DNA of 64,000 nucleotides, from positions 1,858,501 through 1,922,500 of the forward strand of contig NZ_CP064795.1 of NCBI RefSeq assembly GCF_015644725.1, written 5' to 3'. The stretch's first letter is position 1. Each line of letters begins with the position of its first letter. The notes beneath the pieces were generated by a model that worked only from the letters and a program-made list of their open reading frames with translations, had not been told where the DNA came from and searched no databases. This document shows, piece after piece, positions 56,172-64,000 of this stretch. The stretch comes from Salinimonas marina. Lineage in GTDB: Bacteria > Pseudomonadota > Gammaproteobacteria > Enterobacterales > Alteromonadaceae. Both the position numbers and the translations under genes were made by a program.

Positions 56172-57695
56172 ATGATTTTAGCTGAATCTCCACGTCGGCA
56201 GCGGGTCACTAAGCTGGTTAACTGGGGCCATTGGTTTGCCCTGGTTAATATTGCTATTGCCATTACCATTGCCTCTGTTTTTATTTTTTCGTCACCGTTT
56301 CCCGATACGGTTATAGGCACCGGCTACCTGTTTGCCAACTGGTTTGGTCATATCAGTTTTATGACCTTTTTTGGTTTTGTTATTTTTGTGCTGCCATTGT
56401 GCTACCTGGCGGTGAGCCCCAGGGTGATAAAAACCGCCGCCTCCATTATAGCCGCCGTAGGCCTTGCCCTACTGGCCTTTGATGCATTGCTTTACAATCG
56501 CACCGGCTATCATATTGGCTTTAGCTCAGCGCCGCTGTTAAAAAGCGAGGCACAGACTCAGTTCAGTCAGTTTTCTTTGCAAGACTGGGGATTCTTGGCC
56601 CTGCTCTTTATTGTCTGGTTTGGTTTTCAGCTTATTCTTGCCAATGCAATCTGGAAACGAATTGAGCGATTGCAGAAAAAACATATCGGCACCCCGGTGT
56701 CCACCTTCTTTATTGTCTGTTTTGTGGCCAGCCATGCCATCCATGTCTGGGCCGATGCCCGGTTGTACCAGCCAGTGATCAAACAGGACAACATGTTTCC
56801 GTTATCATATCCGGCGACCGCTAAAACAACGATGTCTCGTTACGGGCTGCTCGACCTGGCTCGCTACCAGGAACGTAAAGAGCTACAGTTTGACCCGCAG
56901 ATACACAAAATCACCTATCCGCTTAAGCCGGTATATTGCTCGGTGGCGGCCAAAAAAAATCTGGTGCTGGTGGTGCAGACCGACAATGCTCCGCTGCAGG
57001 ATTTGACCCGTCTGGGGTTGACTGAGCAAAAGAATTATTTCTCCACCGCCTCGACGCTGGAAGGGTTGATAATGACCACCCTGTTCGGTGTCCCCGAGAT
57101 TTATGAAGACACCCTGACGCAGGAAAATCCGGTGCTGTTGGCATTGCCTGTGGCCCTTGGTATGTCTGTCTCCATCCATACCGACGCGGCCTTGCCGAAT
57201 AATATGCTGGAAGGCTTTAAACAACCGCTTTCCAATCAGCATCCAGGTTTGCACCTGGCCTTTTTACCCGGCGCAGAAATCGATGATTACATTGACCAGC
57301 AACTGGTAAGCAACAATCAGGTGATTATTGCTGCCGGGTTTGATGCTTCAACAAGCGCCGCCCAGGGAAGTCTGTATTCAAACCTGGCGATTGATACCCG
57401 CATTGCCAGTACCGAAGACCTGGCGCCGACCATACTGAACGCATTGGGATGTAGCGCTCCGATTAACTTCTATTCTACCGGCCGCAATCTGCTTCGTCCG
57501 TCACGTGGCTGGGTGGTCAGTACCAGTGGCGACAAAATCGTGGTGATGCACAATAATCAACGTATCGAAGTGTTGAGTAATGGCGGCTATGAGATCACTG
57601 ACATGCGCACCGGTCAGCGCAGTAATGACAATCTGAATGTCGATTTACTGAGCACCGCCATCAAGCATCTGACCCGCTTTTCGACGCCGCAATAA
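56172..57695 (+). CDS. yejM: YejM/PbgA-like inner membrane protein (LPS control)
   Basis: About 507 aa, shorter than E. coli YejM (586). Starts ATG 56172 (MILAESPRRQRV); a TTG at 56166 is possible. N-terminal DUF3413 with five membrane helices (about 20-190) follows the pattern VNWGHWFALVNI... and the link DARLYQPVIKQDNMFPLSYPATAKTTMSRYGLLD is close to E. coli. The C-terminal periplasmic sulfatase-like domain is reduced. In E. coli it regulates LpxC turnover via LapB. Overlaps gmhB by 35 bases at the 3' end (convergent). Confidence 0.88.
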   Translation: MILAESPRRQRVTKLVNWGHWFALVNIAIAITIASVFIFSSPFPDTVIGTGYLFANWFGHISFMTFFGFVIFVLPLCYLAVSPRVIKTAASIIAAVGLALLAFDALLYNRTGYHIGFSSAPLLKSEAQTQFSQFSLQDWGFLALLFIVWFGFQLILANAIWKRIERLQKKHIGTPVSTFFIVCFVASHAIHVWADARLYQPVIKQDNMFPLSYPATAKTTMSRYGLLDLARYQERKELQFDPQIHKITYPLKPVYCSVAAKKNLVLVVQTDNAPLQDLTRLGLTEQKNYFSTASTLEGLIMTTLFGVPEIYEDTLTQENPVLLALPVALGMSVSIHTDAALPNNMLEGFKQPLSNQHPGLHLAFLPGAEIDDYIDQQLVSNNQVIIAAGFDASTSAAQGSLYSNLAIDTRIASTEDLAPTILNALGCSAPINFYSTGRNLLRPSRGWVVSTSGDKIVVMHNNQRIEVLSNGGYEITDMRTGQRSNDNLNVDLLSTAIKHLTRFSTPQ

Positions 57696-58263
57696 TCTTT
57701 GGTATCAGTGCCGGGACCGCCGGCACTGAAGTAGCATGAAATACCCGGCTATGGTTAAGCTCGAAAGCCCGTGGCGCGCTGCTATTAATGAAACACTGAG
57801 CCGGCAACCCAGCCGCGGCGCCAGCTTCAATATCGCGCCAGCTGTCACCCAGTAAGATACTTTGCGACAGGTTGCCATGCAGCTCCCTGGCGGCCCGGTA
57901 TAACATACCCGGCGCCGGTTTTCGGCATTCACAAGACACCTTATAGTCTTTCAAACCGGCAGTGGGATGATGCGGACAATAATATACCGGGATAAAAGGC
58001 AGATGGTGGTGACTGTATATCTGTTGCATATGCCGCGATAGTGCATGGAACTGGGCTTCGCTGTAATATCCGCGACCTATCCCTGACTGGTTGGTCACAA
58101 TAACGGGCAAGAAGCCGGCATTGACCACCTGCTGCAGAACCTCGAATACCGGCTCAATAAACTGCAAATCGCGCACTTTGCCAACATAACCACGATCTTC
58201 GTTGATTACCCCATCACGGTCAAAAAACGCCAGACGATTTTGTGCTGCTCCCGGCTCATTCAT
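57661..58263 (-). CDS. gmhB: D-glycero-D-manno-heptose-1,7-bisphosphate 7-phosphatase
   Basis: 200 aa HAD phosphatase for LPS heptose. DxD motif in FFDRDGVINEDRGYV (D15, D17), VTNQSGIGRGYY, zinc loop CPHHP...CECRKPAPGM, and GDSWRDIEAG. Overlaps rlmA by 4 bases (ATGA) and yejM by 35 bases at the 3' end. Cotranscribed with rlmA. Confidence 0.92.
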   Translation of the reverse strand: MNEPGAAQNRLAFFDRDGVINEDRGYVGKVRDLQFIEPVFEVLQQVVNAGFLPVIVTNQSGIGRGYYSEAQFHALSRHMQQIYSHHHLPFIPVYYCPHHPTAGLKDYKVSCECRKPAPGMLYRAARELHGNLSQSILLGDSWRDIEAGAAAGLPAQCFINSSAPRAFELNHSRVFHATSVPAVPALIPKIIAASKSGSDA

Positions 58264-59084
58264 AGCGGTGCCTGCCAGATGCGAATGACAAAGTCTGCGG
58301 TAACCGAATGCAGTTGCTGATGTATTTGTTGGTAGCGTGCGGCGGTTACTTTCCAGGTGTAAGGAGTCATTTTAAGCAAGCCGTGTCGGGTGATCTCATC
58401 CGTTAAGTCGACACCAAACTGCAAATCACTTTGCTGACGTAATGTCCATGGCTTAACAAGCAGCTCAGGTGCACTATGTTGCTGCGGGGTGTCATAGACC
58501 ATCGCTTTGAGCTCCGTTAAATGCTGCGGTCCCGGGTCCACGGTTACCAGCAATCCGCCGGGGCGCAGCACCCGGGCATATTCGCTGGTACTGCCTGGAG
58601 CAAACACCTGCAAAATCACATCCTGGGAGTGATTTGTGAGCGGCAAAGAAAAGTTACTGGCGACCACAAACTGAGCCTGCTGATGTTTTTTGGCTGCCAT
58701 TTCGACGCCCACTTTAGCAATATCATTACCCGCTGCACTTATATGAAGGCCTCGCTGGGTTAACGCATGGGTGATAAAACTCAGATAAGCGCCTTCGCCA
58801 CAGCCCGCTTCATAAAGCTGATAAATGTCGTTCGAAGTTGGCAGCTGTGCCGTCAACAGGTCACTTACATGCGCCATCAGGGGGCCATAGCCCTGGGCCT
58901 GATGAAAGTCGCGGCGCGCCAGTAACATGGGCTTGTCATCGCCAGGCTGTAATGAACGTTTATTTTGTACCGGCAACAGATTCACATAGCCGCTTTTGGC
59001 CCGATCGAAACTATGCTTGCCGGCGCATTGCCAGGTTTTACTTTGGGTATCAAGTGCACGCTGGCACAACGGACATTGCCACAT
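58260..59084 (-). CDS. rlmA: 23S rRNA (guanine(745)-N1)-methyltransferase
   Basis: 274 aa. Zinc finger MWQCPLCQRAL...WQCAGKHSFD (C4, C7, C20, H24), then AKSGYVNLL and RRDFHQAQGYGPL, all RlmA signatures, and a Rossmann SAM domain with YEAGCGEGAYL. Overlaps gmhB by 4 bases. First gene of the pair. Confidence 0.94.
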   Translation of the reverse strand: MWQCPLCQRALDTQSKTWQCAGKHSFDRAKSGYVNLLPVQNKRSLQPGDDKPMLLARRDFHQAQGYGPLMAHVSDLLTAQLPTSNDIYQLYEAGCGEGAYLSFITHALTQRGLHISAAGNDIAKVGVEMAAKKHQQAQFVVASNFSLPLTNHSQDVILQVFAPGSTSEYARVLRPGGLLVTVDPGPQHLTELKAMVYDTPQQHSAPELLVKPWTLRQQSDLQFGVDLTDEITRHGLLKMTPYTWKVTAARYQQIHQQLHSVTADFVIRIWQAPL

Positions 59085-59157
59085 AAAAAATTATACTGCG
59101 TTGAAGCTGAATGAGCGCGATAGTAGCAGATGTGTCAGAATTGACAAAAGATATGCC

Positions 59158-59191
59158 ATCACTGTCTGACCCAACCTGGCCAGACAGTGAT
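59158..59191 (-). terminator. Hairpin at the end of the valine operon
   Basis: ATCACTGTCTGAC/GCCAGACAGTGAT, 13 bp with one G-U pair and an 8-nt loop. The minus-strand tail TATCTTTTG is only modestly T-rich. It lies about 33 bases after the mmsB stop. Confidence 0.65.
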
Positions 59192-59223
59192 CATTGCTGG
59201 GTTAGCAGATAACCACACTTGGC

Positions 59224-60111
59224 CTAGTGTTGTTCGAACATTTTAAAAATACTGGAAAAGTCTTTGTTCTGGTTACCCTTGCTTTGATGCAGCCGGTACA
59301 GCGACTGGGCCAGGCTGGCCATGGGGGTGGCCGAATTACTTGTGGTGGCGGCATCCATCGCCAGACTCAGGTCTTTGTTCATCAGTTTGACCATAAAGCC
59401 GCCCTGATAATCATTTGAGCTGGGCACATTCTCCATCACATCCGGACACGGATTGTACTTTTGCAAGGTCCAGTTACAGCCCGAACTTTGCAGCATAATA
59501 TCGCTCACCACTTTCGGATCCAGGCCATTGGCAATGGCCAGTTGCAGTGCCTCGCTGGTGCCGGTCATTAATACGGCAAGCAACATGTTATTGCAGATCT
59601 TGGCAACCTGCCCGGCCCCCAGCGGGCCGGCATGAAAGATATTTTTACCCATGCAGTCCAGCACCGGCCGCGCCTCTTCCACCGCCTGATCTGAGCCGCC
59701 CATAATGAATGTCAGCGTGCCCGCCGCCGCGCCGGCGGTGCCACCTGATACCGGAGCATCGACAAATTTGCGACCTGATTTTTCCACCGCCTCGCCAACA
59801 TCCCGGGCACTTTGTGCATCAATGGTACTGGAGTCAATAAAAAGGGTATTGTCGGGAGCATGAGCGATAATGCCATCTTCACCCAGATACAAGCTTTTCA
59901 CATGGGTGGCGGCGGGTAACATCGTCACCACGACATCTGCATGCTTCACCGCCTCAATAGCGCTGGAGGCGGATTTGGCCCCTTTTTCACAGGCTTGCTG
60001 TACCGCCTCAGGAACCAGGTCGAACACAGTGACATCCAGGCCTTTGTCGAGTAAGTTAGCGGCCATTGGCCCGCCCATATTACCCAACCCGATAAACGCG
60101 ATTTTTTTCAT
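59224..60111 (-). CDS. mmsB: 3-hydroxyisobutyrate dehydrogenase
   Basis: Oxidises 3-hydroxyisobutyrate to methylmalonate semialdehyde with NAD. 295 aa. GLGNMGGPMAANL at the N-terminus (NAD site), FVDAPVSGGTAGAAAGTLTFIMGG and GAGQVAKICNN with the catalytic Lys (near residue 172). It is 2 bases after the hydrolase gene and the last of the operon. Confidence 0.94.
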   Translation of the reverse strand: MKKIAFIGLGNMGGPMAANLLDKGLDVTVFDLVPEAVQQACEKGAKSASSAIEAVKHADVVVTMLPAATHVKSLYLGEDGIIAHAPDNTLFIDSSTIDAQSARDVGEAVEKSGRKFVDAPVSGGTAGAAAGTLTFIMGGSDQAVEEARPVLDCMGKNIFHAGPLGAGQVAKICNNMLLAVLMTGTSEALQLAIANGLDPKVVSDIMLQSSGCNWTLQKYNPCPDVMENVPSSNDYQGGFMVKLMNKDLSLAMDAATTSNSATPMASLAQSLYRLHQSKGNQNKDFSSIFKMFEQH

Positions 60112-60113
60112 TA

Positions 60114-61247
60114 TTATGCTCCTAAGTCAGCCAACGGATGCTGTTGTTCGTCCCATAACGGGCTGAAGAAGTGCGAGACAACGTCATCTGGCACATCGGC
60201 TATCCGCGAAAACTTCCATTTGGGTTTAAAATCTTTATCGATCAGTAAGGCGCGCACCCCTTCTTGCAGTTCGCCATACTCACCACAATGACAGGACATG
60301 GTCATCTCCATTTTGAAACAGTCTGCCAATGACATATCAGCACCGCGCCGGACCTGCTCAAATACCAAGTTGGCGGTAATGGCTGAGCCATTGCTCAACG
60401 CTTGCTGGGCTTTGTTTAGCCATTTGTCTTCGGTGGCGTCCAGCTCCAGAATATTTTTGGCAATTTGCGTGATATTGTTTTCATCACAGGCGCTATTGAT
60501 GAGGTTCATACGTGGTTCAACCTGAGCCTCGACCCGTTGATGCGCCGGCGTTTCGTGGTTAGATAATAAGGTTGAAACCTGCTTATGAGCGGTCTCGGCG
60601 CTAAACTCGGTTTGCCCAAGTTGCTCTATAAACCACTGCTTTTGATCCGCATCACAATAATGATCGGCCAGCGACAAATAGCAGGCATCGGTGGCATTAA
60701 TACTGGCCCCGGTCAGACCCAAAAACAGACCGCTATGCCCGGGTAATCTTGGCAAAAAGTAACTGCCGCCCACATCCGGGTAAAGCCCTATGGTGATTTC
60801 CGGCATTGCCAGGCGGGAGGTCGCGGTAACCACCCGGTGCGAGGCGCCATTAAGCAGGCCCATGCCGCCACCCATAACGATTCCATGGCCCCACACAACC
60901 ACCGGTTTAGGGTAAGTGTGAATGGTGTAATCGAGCCGATATTCCAGCGCAAAAAAACGTTCAATAAAATCCGGTACCTGTCCGGGCGCCGCTTCCATTG
61001 AACGATACATGGTGACGATATCGCCGCCGGCACAAAATGCTTTGTCTCCGGCAGCCTCAATGAAAACCAACGCCACATCATCACGCTGCTCGAATTTTTG
61101 TAAGGCATCCAGCATCACCTGGGCCATATCCAAATCGAGGGCATTCAAAGATTTTGGTTTGTTCAGCGTTAGCTTGCCGGCCACTTTACCGGCAGCTAAA
61201 GCAAATTCACTTACGATTACAGGGGCCGTCTCGACGGTATCATTCAT
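60114..61247 (-). CDS. 3-hydroxyisobutyryl-CoA hydrolase (crotonase family)
   Basis: 377 aa crotonase-fold enzyme of the HIBCH group, longer than enoyl-CoA hydratases. LNKPKSLNALDLDM, FCAGGDI (oxyanion Gly), GIVMGGGMGL, PEITIGLYPDVGGSYFL (catalytic Glu and Asp positions), and a long C-terminal helical domain. Releases 3-hydroxyisobutyrate. It lies 21 bases after the acyl-CoA dehydrogenase. Confidence 0.92.
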   Translation of the reverse strand: MNDTVETAPVIVSEFALAAGKVAGKLTLNKPKSLNALDLDMAQVMLDALQKFEQRDDVALVFIEAAGDKAFCAGGDIVTMYRSMEAAPGQVPDFIERFFALEYRLDYTIHTYPKPVVVWGHGIVMGGGMGLLNGASHRVVTATSRLAMPEITIGLYPDVGGSYFLPRLPGHSGLFLGLTGASINATDACYLSLADHYCDADQKQWFIEQLGQTEFSAETAHKQVSTLLSNHETPAHQRVEAQVEPRMNLINSACDENNITQIAKNILELDATEDKWLNKAQQALSNGSAITANLVFEQVRRGADMSLADCFKMEMTMSCHCGEYGELQEGVRALLIDKDFKPKWKFSRIADVPDDVVSHFFSPLWDEQQHPLADLGA

Positions 61248-61268
61248 CTTGCGTCTCCTATACGAGGG

Positions 61269-62421
61269 TTATAGCACTTCGCGTTCATCGGCCAGTAAAC
61301 GCCGGCCGACAATGAGTCGCATGATCTCGTTGGTGCCTTCCAGTATCTGGTGGACCCGCACATCCCGGACATGGCGCTCAAGGGGTATTCTTTGATATAG
61401 CCATAGCCACCATGCAGCTGCAGCGCATCGTTACACACCTTAAAGCCTACATCGGTGGCAAAGCGTTTGGCCATGGCACAGTAGGTGGTTTTGTCGGCAT
61501 CGTTATTATCCAGTTTAAACGCCGCCAGTCTTACCATCTGGCGTGCGGCGACCAGTTCGGTGGCCATATCCGCCAGCTTAAATTGCAACGCCTGAAAGGC
61601 GGCCAGCGGTTTGCCAAACTGCTCACGTTCCTGCATATAATCGCGGGCTGTATTTAATGCCTGCTGGGCCGTACCAATCGAACAGGTGGCAATATTGATG
61701 CGGCCCCCGTCCAGACCCTGCATCGCCATCTTAAAGCCATCCCCTTCATTACCCAGTAACCACTGAGCATCCACCTCCACATCCTCAAAAGTGATCATGC
61801 GGGTGGGCTGGGCGTTCCAGCCCATCTTTTCTTCAGGTTTGCCATACACAATACCGGCGCAATCGGCAGGTATTGCAAACGCGGATATACCGCCTGGCCC
61901 GGCCTCTCCGGTTCTTGCCATGACCACCAGTACATCGGTGCTGCCCGCCCTGAAATAAACACTTTTGAGCCATTCAACCGATAGCCGCTGTCCGTTTTAG
62001 CCGCCGTGGTTTTCAATGAGGCGGCATCAGAACCGGCCCCTGGCTCAGTAAGACAATACGAAGCCAGCTTTTCGCCGGTGACCAGCTCTGGACACCAGCT
62101 TTGCTTAACACTGTCGGTCCCCCAGCTGGCAATCATCCAGGTCGCCATATTGTGTATGGTAAGCATGGCGGTGGTGGTGGTACACCCCATCGCCAGTTGT
62201 TCAAAAATAATCGAAGCGTCGAGCCGCGATAACCCTAAACCGCCTTCGTCTTCCGGCGTGTACAAGCCGCAAAAACCCAGCTCGCCCGCCTGGCGTATTT
62301 CGTCTACCGGAAAATGATGTTCCTGGTCCCAGCGCGCCGCGTTGGGTTGTAACACTTCACGGGCAAACTGTGATGCCGTCTGGGCAAATGCCTGCTGATC
62401 ATCGCTTAATGCAAAATCCAT
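61269..62421 (-). CDS. Acyl-CoA dehydrogenase (isobutyryl-CoA type), two frameshifts
   Basis: FAD enzyme expected to act on isobutyryl-CoA in the valine path. It is broken twice. First, the run at 61948-61950 (CCC on +) should have one more base: [12 protein letters not shown] becomes [22 protein letters not shown]. Second, GGGG at 61382-61385 needs one G more: EYPLSAMSG becomes [27 protein letters not shown], the standard C-terminus ending at 61269. The restored protein is 384 aa. Landmarks: [41 protein letters not shown], and [22 protein letters not shown]. The catalytic Glu is in EGTNEI-linked region as usual for this family (inferred). Both losses are homopolymer errors. Confidence 0.9.
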
Positions 62422-62433
62422 GATGGCCTCCTG

Positions 62434-63924
62434 TTAAGACAACGAAATAGTCATATTCGGGCCACCCGGGATGTCATTTTCAAGCCAGCGTGACGTGATA
62501 GTCTTCGTTTCGGTGTAAAAACGGATCCCCTGTTTCCCATAGGCGTGCAGGTCACCATAGAAAGAATTTTTCCAGCCGGTGAAAGAAAAGAACGGCAGCG
62601 GCACAGGAATAGGTACATTGATGCCCACCTGGCCCACTTCAACTTCCCGCTGATATTTTCTGGCCGCCGCACCACTGTTGGTGAAGATAGACGTGCCATT
62701 ACCATAAGGGTTGTCATTGACCAGCGTCAGCGCATCTTCCAGAGAGTCTGCGCCCATGGTGCAAAGTACCGGACCAAAAATCTCCTGTTGATAAATATCC
62801 ATGTCGGCAGTGACATCACTAAAGACCGTAGGACCAACCCAGTTGCCTTCTTCATACCCTTCCAGGGTAAACTCACTACCGTCTACCAGGCAGGTCGCCC
62901 CCTGATCCTTACCACTTTGAATCAGTTTGAGCACCCGTTGCTTAGCGGCCGGACTGATTAACGGACCAAATGCCGCCTCTTTGTTATCCCATAAGCCCGG
63001 TTTGACCTTGGCAATGCGCTCTGCCAGTTCGGGGATCCATTCTTGTGCCTCACCCACAAACACCGCCACCGAAATTGCCATACAACGCTGACCAGCGGCG
63101 CCCACTGACGCGCCAACCAGATTGTTCAGAACATGTTCTTTATTGGCATCAGGCATGATCACGGTATGATTTTTGGCGCCGGCAAAACACTGCGCGCGTT
63201 TCATATTGGCTGTGGCAGTACGATAAATATGCTGACCCACGGGCACCGAACCCACAAATGAGACCGCTTTAATAGTGGGGTGCGTCAGTAATGGCTCAAC
63301 CTGTTCTTTGCCACCATGAATGATATTCAACACACCATCGGGCGCGCCGGCTTCTTTAAACAGCTCGGCCAGACGCATGGGTGTCATCGGATCCTGTTCT
63401 GACGGTTTCAAAATGAAGGTATTGCCGCAGGCCACCGCCAGCGGAAACATCCATAACGGGATCATCGCCGGGAAATTAAACGGGGTAATTCCTACACATA
63501 CCCCCAGCGGCTGGGTATTACTGTAGGTGTCGATATTCCGGGCCACATTTTCTACGGTTTCGCCCATCATCAGCGAGGGCACATTCATGGCCTGTTCCAC
63601 CACTTCAATGCCACGCCATACATCGCCCATGGCATCATCAAAGGTTTTGCCGGTTTCTTTAGCCAGTATCTCGGCAATATCGCGCTGATGCTCTTTCAAT
63701 AAGGCCTGATAACGCATCATAACCCGGGCGCGTTCGGTAACCGGAACATTTCTCCAGCTTTCGAAGGCCTGTTGGGCACTGCTAACCGCCTGTTCAATTT
63801 CCTGCTCAGTGGCACAGGGAGTCTGTGCGATAACCTGATTGTTAGCTGGATTGGTGACATCGATAAACTGCGAGGTTGCAGAGGGTTGCATTTGGCCATT
63901 GATTAATAAGGGTACCTGGTGCAT
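62434..63924 (-). CDS. mmsA: Methylmalonate-semialdehyde dehydrogenase (CoA-acylating)
   Basis: Converts methylmalonate semialdehyde to propionyl-CoA. 496 aa. Catalytic Cys in [26 protein letters not shown] and [10 protein letters not shown] are MmsA signatures; C-terminus [18 protein letters not shown] is also typical. First gene of the operon on the minus strand, 12 bases before the acyl-CoA dehydrogenase. Confidence 0.94.
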   Translation of the reverse strand: MHQVPLLINGQMQPSATSQFIDVTNPANNQVIAQTPCATEQEIEQAVSSAQQAFESWRNVPVTERARVMMRYQALLKEHQRDIAEILAKETGKTFDDAMGDVWRGIEVVEQAMNVPSLMMGETVENVARNIDTYSNTQPLGVCVGITPFNFPAMIPLWMFPLAVACGNTFILKPSEQDPMTPMRLAELFKEAGAPDGVLNIIHGGKEQVEPLLTHPTIKAVSFVGSVPVGQHIYRTATANMKRAQCFAGAKNHTVIMPDANKEHVLNNLVGASVGAAGQRCMAISVAVFVGEAQEWIPELAERIAKVKPGLWDNKEAAFGPLISPAAKQRVLKLIQSGKDQGATCLVDGSEFTLEGYEEGNWVGPTVFSDVTADMDIYQQEIFGPVLCTMGADSLEDALTLVNDNPYGNGTSIFTNSGAAARKYQREVEVGQVGINVPIPVPLPFFSFTGWKNSFYGDLHAYGKQGIRFYTETKTITSRWLENDIPGGPNMTISLS

Positions 63925-63976
63925 AGCTTTTTGTGTCCTGTAGTTTGGCTCTTGGCAACAACATAACGCCCCCTCA

Positions 63977-63996
63977 CCTTCACGTAAACGTAAAGG
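63977..63996 (-). promoter_or_regulatory. LiuR-like palindrome upstream of mmsA
   Basis: CCTTCACGTAAACGTAAAGG is a 20-bp near-palindrome 53 bases upstream of the mmsA start. It resembles my memory of the MerR-type LiuR operator of branched-chain amino acid genes in gammaproteobacteria. The regulator is not in the window, so this is inference. Confidence 0.45.
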
Positions 63997-64000
63997 ATTA

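Overview
The window is a stretch of ordinary chromosome from a marine-type gammaproteobacterium, most likely Alteromonadales (Alteromonadaceae or close). Signs are the proQ-prc block next to msrC, the yejK and yejL-yejM genes, CysB, a kynU gene, branched-chain oxoacid dehydrogenase genes, DUF6279 and VC2046-like genes, a large GlyGly-CTERM subtilase and a RAYT transposase. This placement rests on gene content read by eye, not on a database search. Nearly all space is coding. I see no prophage, plasmid, CRISPR array, rRNA or tRNA; the only mobile-type gene is one RAYT.

Layout. 1-5 kb (minus): 5' part of an NSS-family symporter, then SIMPL protein, msrC, a 96-aa unknown, proQ and prc. 5.5-6.9 kb (plus): SatD-like and DUF3307 pair. 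7-12.2 kb (minus): a class V aminotransferase, a probable small RNA on the opposite strand, then rlmJ, an unusual protein kinase and tesB as one operon. 12.3-16.2 kb (minus): branched-chain oxoacid dehydrogenase E1alpha, E1beta and E2. 16.6-21.2 kb (plus): a very large secreted subtilase. 21-25 kb (minus): fumarase, rmuC, SRAP protein. 25.2-28.7 kb (plus): pabB, nudL, sdaA, then cysB convergent. 29.9-31.4 kb: soluble histidine kinase and a membrane-anchored unknown. 31.5-33.8 kb: LysR regulator divergent from 3-oxoacid CoA-transferase. 34-37.7 kb: DEAD-box helicase, lipoprotein hydrolase, kynureninase. 38-40 kb: RAYT with REP-like repeats. 40-47.7 kb: EF-hand protein, trhO, VC2046-like, response regulator-TPR, META-MliC lipoprotein, VOC protein, DUF6279 and DoxX proteins, phosphofructokinase. 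47.7-55.8 kb: LytTR/LytS two-component system, Mpo1-like protein, PilZ protein, M61 peptidase, M23 peptidase, QueD-like protein, yejK. 55.9-59 kb: yejL, yejM, gmhB, rlmA. 59.2-64 kb (minus): a valine catabolism operon (mmsA, acyl-CoA dehydrogenase, HIBYL-CoA hydrolase, mmsB).

Metabolic theme. The bkd genes and the mms operon together take valine's oxoacid to propionyl-CoA, except for the enoyl-CoA hydratase step, which I do not find here. CoA-transferase, kynureninase, serine dehydratase, the class V aminotransferase and fumarase fit an amino-acid-oxidising heterotroph.

The strongest cross-window observation is that seven genes (subtilase, fumarase, nudL, CoA-transferase B, META-MliC lipoprotein, VOC protein, acyl-CoA dehydrogenase) are broken by eight frameshifts. 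Every one is the loss of exactly one base inside a mononucleotide run (seven G/C, one A/T), and restoring that base restores a full-length family-typical protein. This looks like a systematic homopolymer error of the assembly rather than gene decay. The corrected gene extents are given below. The best candidate for something undescribed is a compact small RNA at 8447-8530 with its own promoter and terminator.
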